A stretch of DNA of 64,000 bases from Rhodospirillales bacterium (GTDB lineage Bacteria > Pseudomonadota > Alphaproteobacteria > Rhodospirillales > Defluviicoccaceae), in assembly GCA_007694935.1 (NCBI GenBank), contig REES01000093.1, positions 1-64,000 of the forward strand, given 5' to 3'. The notes beneath the pieces are model-generated. The model was not told the origin of the DNA. It saw only the letters and a program-made list of their open reading frames with translations, and searched no databases. Position numbers and translations under genes: made by a program. Positions 62,699 to 64,000 of this stretch are shown here, piece after piece. Numbering within the stretch: the stretch's first letter is position 1; each line of letters starts with the position of its first letter.

Positions 62699-64000
62699 TC
62701 AGCCCTCGAGTATCCAGGTATCCTTGGTCCCGCCGCCCTGAGACGAATTGACCACCAGCGATCCCTCCCGCAGTGCCACCCGGGTCAGGCCGCCCGGCAC
62801 CGCCGTCGTTGTCTCCCCGGTGAGCACGTAGGGCCGGAGGTCGACGTGGCGGGAGACCATCTCCCCGGCGACCAGGGTCGGGCAGGTGGACAGCTTGAGG
62901 GTCGGCTGGGCGATGAACCCTTCCGGGTTGGCCAGGATCTTGGCGCGGAAGGCGCTTCGCTGATCGGCGGTGCTGAACGGGCCCACCAGCATGCCATAGC
63001 CGCCGGCGCCCGCCACCTCCTTCACCACCAGCTCCTCCAAGTGATCGAGGACATAGGCGCAGTCATCCGGGTTACGCAGCGCATAGGTCGGCACGTTGTT
63101 GAGGATCGGCTTCTCGCCCAGGTAATAGCTGATCATCTCCGGCACGTAGACATAGACCGCCTTGTCATCGGCGATCCCGGTGCCGACGGCGTTGGCCAGG
63201 GCGACCCGGCCGTTCCGCGCCACCGACAGCAGCCCGGACACGCCGAGCGTCGAATTGGCATTGAAGGCCAAGGGATCGATGAAGTCGTCATCGATGCGGC
63301 GGTAGATGACATGCACCCGCTGCGGCCCTTCGGTGGTACGCATGAACACAGTGTTGTCATCGACGAACAGGTCCTGCCCTTCCACCAGTTCCACGCCCAT
63401 CTCCCGGGCGAGGAAGGCATGCTCGAAGTAGGCACTGTTGAAGTGACCAGGGGTGAGGACCACGATGGTCGGGTCGCTCACACCCGGCGGCGCCACCGCG
63501 CGGAGCGTGCGGAGCAGCACCTCGGGATAGTGGTTGACCGGTGCCACCCGGTGCCGGGAGAACAGCTCGGGAAACAGCCGCATCATGGTTTCCCGGTTCT
63601 CCAGCATGTATGACACGCCCGAGGGGACCCGGCAGTTGTCCTCCAGCACGTAGAACTCATCCGGTCCCACCCGCACCACGTCGATGCCGGCGACATGCAC
63701 GTACACCCGCCGCGGCACGTCCAGGCCCAGAGCCTCCGGCCGGAACGCCGGGTTGTTGAGCACCAGAGTTGCAGGAATTCTCCCGGCCTTCAGGATCTCC
63801 TGCTCATGATAGATGTCGTCGAGGAAGGCGTTGATGGCCCGCACCCGCTGGCTCACGCCGGTGGCGACGGTGCGCCACTCGTCCGGATCGAGGATCCGTG
63901 GAATGACGTCGAACGGGATCAGCCGCTCGACGCCGTCGTCGTCGCCGTGCACCGCAAACGTGATGCCGAGCCGCCGGAACAGGATGTCCGCCTGCTGATG
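62699..64000 (-). CDS. Circularly permuted ATP-grasp protein (partial, continues past the right edge)
   Basis: The visible 433 codons cover most of a circularly permuted type 2 ATP-grasp protein (DUF404/DUF407 type). Readable motifs include DIYHEQEILKAGRIP, VLEDNCRVPSGVSYMLENR, the metal/ATP region IYRRIDDDFIDPLAF, VGTGIADDKAVYVY and the C-terminal VNSSQGGGTKDTWILEG. The coding frame continues through the window edge (ADILFRRLGITFAVHGDD), so the start is outside. Such enzymes are thought to be amide-bond ligases making a peptide or modified peptide. It is the first gene of the Anbu operon. Confidence 0.92.
   Translation of the reverse strand, partial: HQQADILFRRLGITFAVHGDDDGVERLIPFDVIPRILDPDEWRTVATGVSQRVRAINAFLDDIYHEQEILKAGRIPATLVLNNPAFRPEALGLDVPRRVYVHVAGIDVVRVGPDEFYVLEDNCRVPSGVSYMLENRETMMRLFPELFSRHRVAPVNHYPEVLLRTLRAVAPPGVSDPTIVVLTPGHFNSAYFEHAFLAREMGVELVEGQDLFVDDNTVFMRTTEGPQRVHVIYRRIDDDFIDPLAFNANSTLGVSGLLSVARNGRVALANAVGTGIADDKAVYVYVPEMISYYLGEKPILNNVPTYALRNPDDCAYVLDHLEELVVKEVAGAGGYGMLVGPFSTADQRSAFRAKILANPEGFIAQPTLKLSTCPTLVAGEMVSRHVDLRPYVLTGETTTAVPGGLTRVALREGSLVVNSSQGGGTKDTWILEG

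Overview
The window is a GC-rich chromosomal segment from an alphaproteobacterium, most likely a member of the Rhodospirillales or a close relative. The lineage markers are a DUF1476 F1-ATPase inhibitor (zeta) subunit, a DUF4167 protein, the order rpsF-rpsR-DUF2232-rplI, the ethylmalonyl-CoA pathway, an IscR with alphaproteobacterial cysteine spacing, and dispersed intergenic repeats whose translation gives the PGxxPGIH / DPRVKP phrases common in this class. No prophage, IS element or CRISPR array is visible. The assignment rests on gene content alone.

Layout. 1-1.2 kb: the start of a peptide-type solute-binding protein, then an AT-richer VapD/DUF5397 toxin-antitoxin-like pair. 1.2-11 kb: housekeeping genes glnE, an AsmA/YhdP-like envelope protein, tyrS, anmK and an alpha/beta hydrolase. 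11-17.2 kb: a sulfur hub (cysE, iscR, two cysteine desulfurases, ISC-type ferredoxin, tenA, mnmA) with no iscU, iscA or hscBA between iscS and fdx. 17.2-21.1 kb: a heptosyltransferase-like GT9, DUF6165, a flavin reductase and an atypical patatin. 21.3-29 kb: the S6/S18/L9 ribosomal cluster, DUF4167, a dual-specificity phosphatase, an unusual UppP, and the magnesium-linked mgtE-mgtC pair. 29.3-37.5 kb: a stress and envelope region with ECF sigma, anti-sigma and M48 lipoprotein genes, a decayed CheB-FixJ chimera, a Crp/Fnr regulator, YqjE/YqjD-like membrane proteins and a PRC-barrel protein.

37.5-44.8 kb is the metabolic core: ethylmalonyl-CoA mutase (ecm), diverging from crotonyl-CoA carboxylase/reductase (ccr) and methylsuccinyl-CoA dehydrogenase (mcd), followed by a HIG1-like membrane peptide and a PduO-type cobalamin adenosyltransferase that can supply the Ecm cofactor. 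The Ccr carries a C-terminal pair of CBS domains, which suggests nucleotide control of the committing step. 44.8-56 kb holds an NRDE protein, tRNA-Glu(CTC), an acyl-CoA ligase, PepF, an AarF/ABC1 kinase-like protein, a frameshifted hydrolase and a TAXI-TRAP transporter. 56.5-60.1 kb encodes propionyl-CoA carboxylase (pccB-pccA), which handles the propionyl-CoA released by the ethylmalonyl-CoA pathway. The right end is an Anbu operon: circularly permuted ATP-grasp (cut by the window edge), alpha-E, transglutaminase-like protease and the Anbu proteasome-like peptidase.

The observations I would follow first are the Ccr-CBS fusion, the UppP that lacks the second glutamate of its signature, the scaffold-less isc locus, the broken CheB-FixJ chimera and the degenerate patatin. 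Two genes carry single-base insertions in homopolymer runs, so base-calling error should be excluded before either is called a pseudogene.
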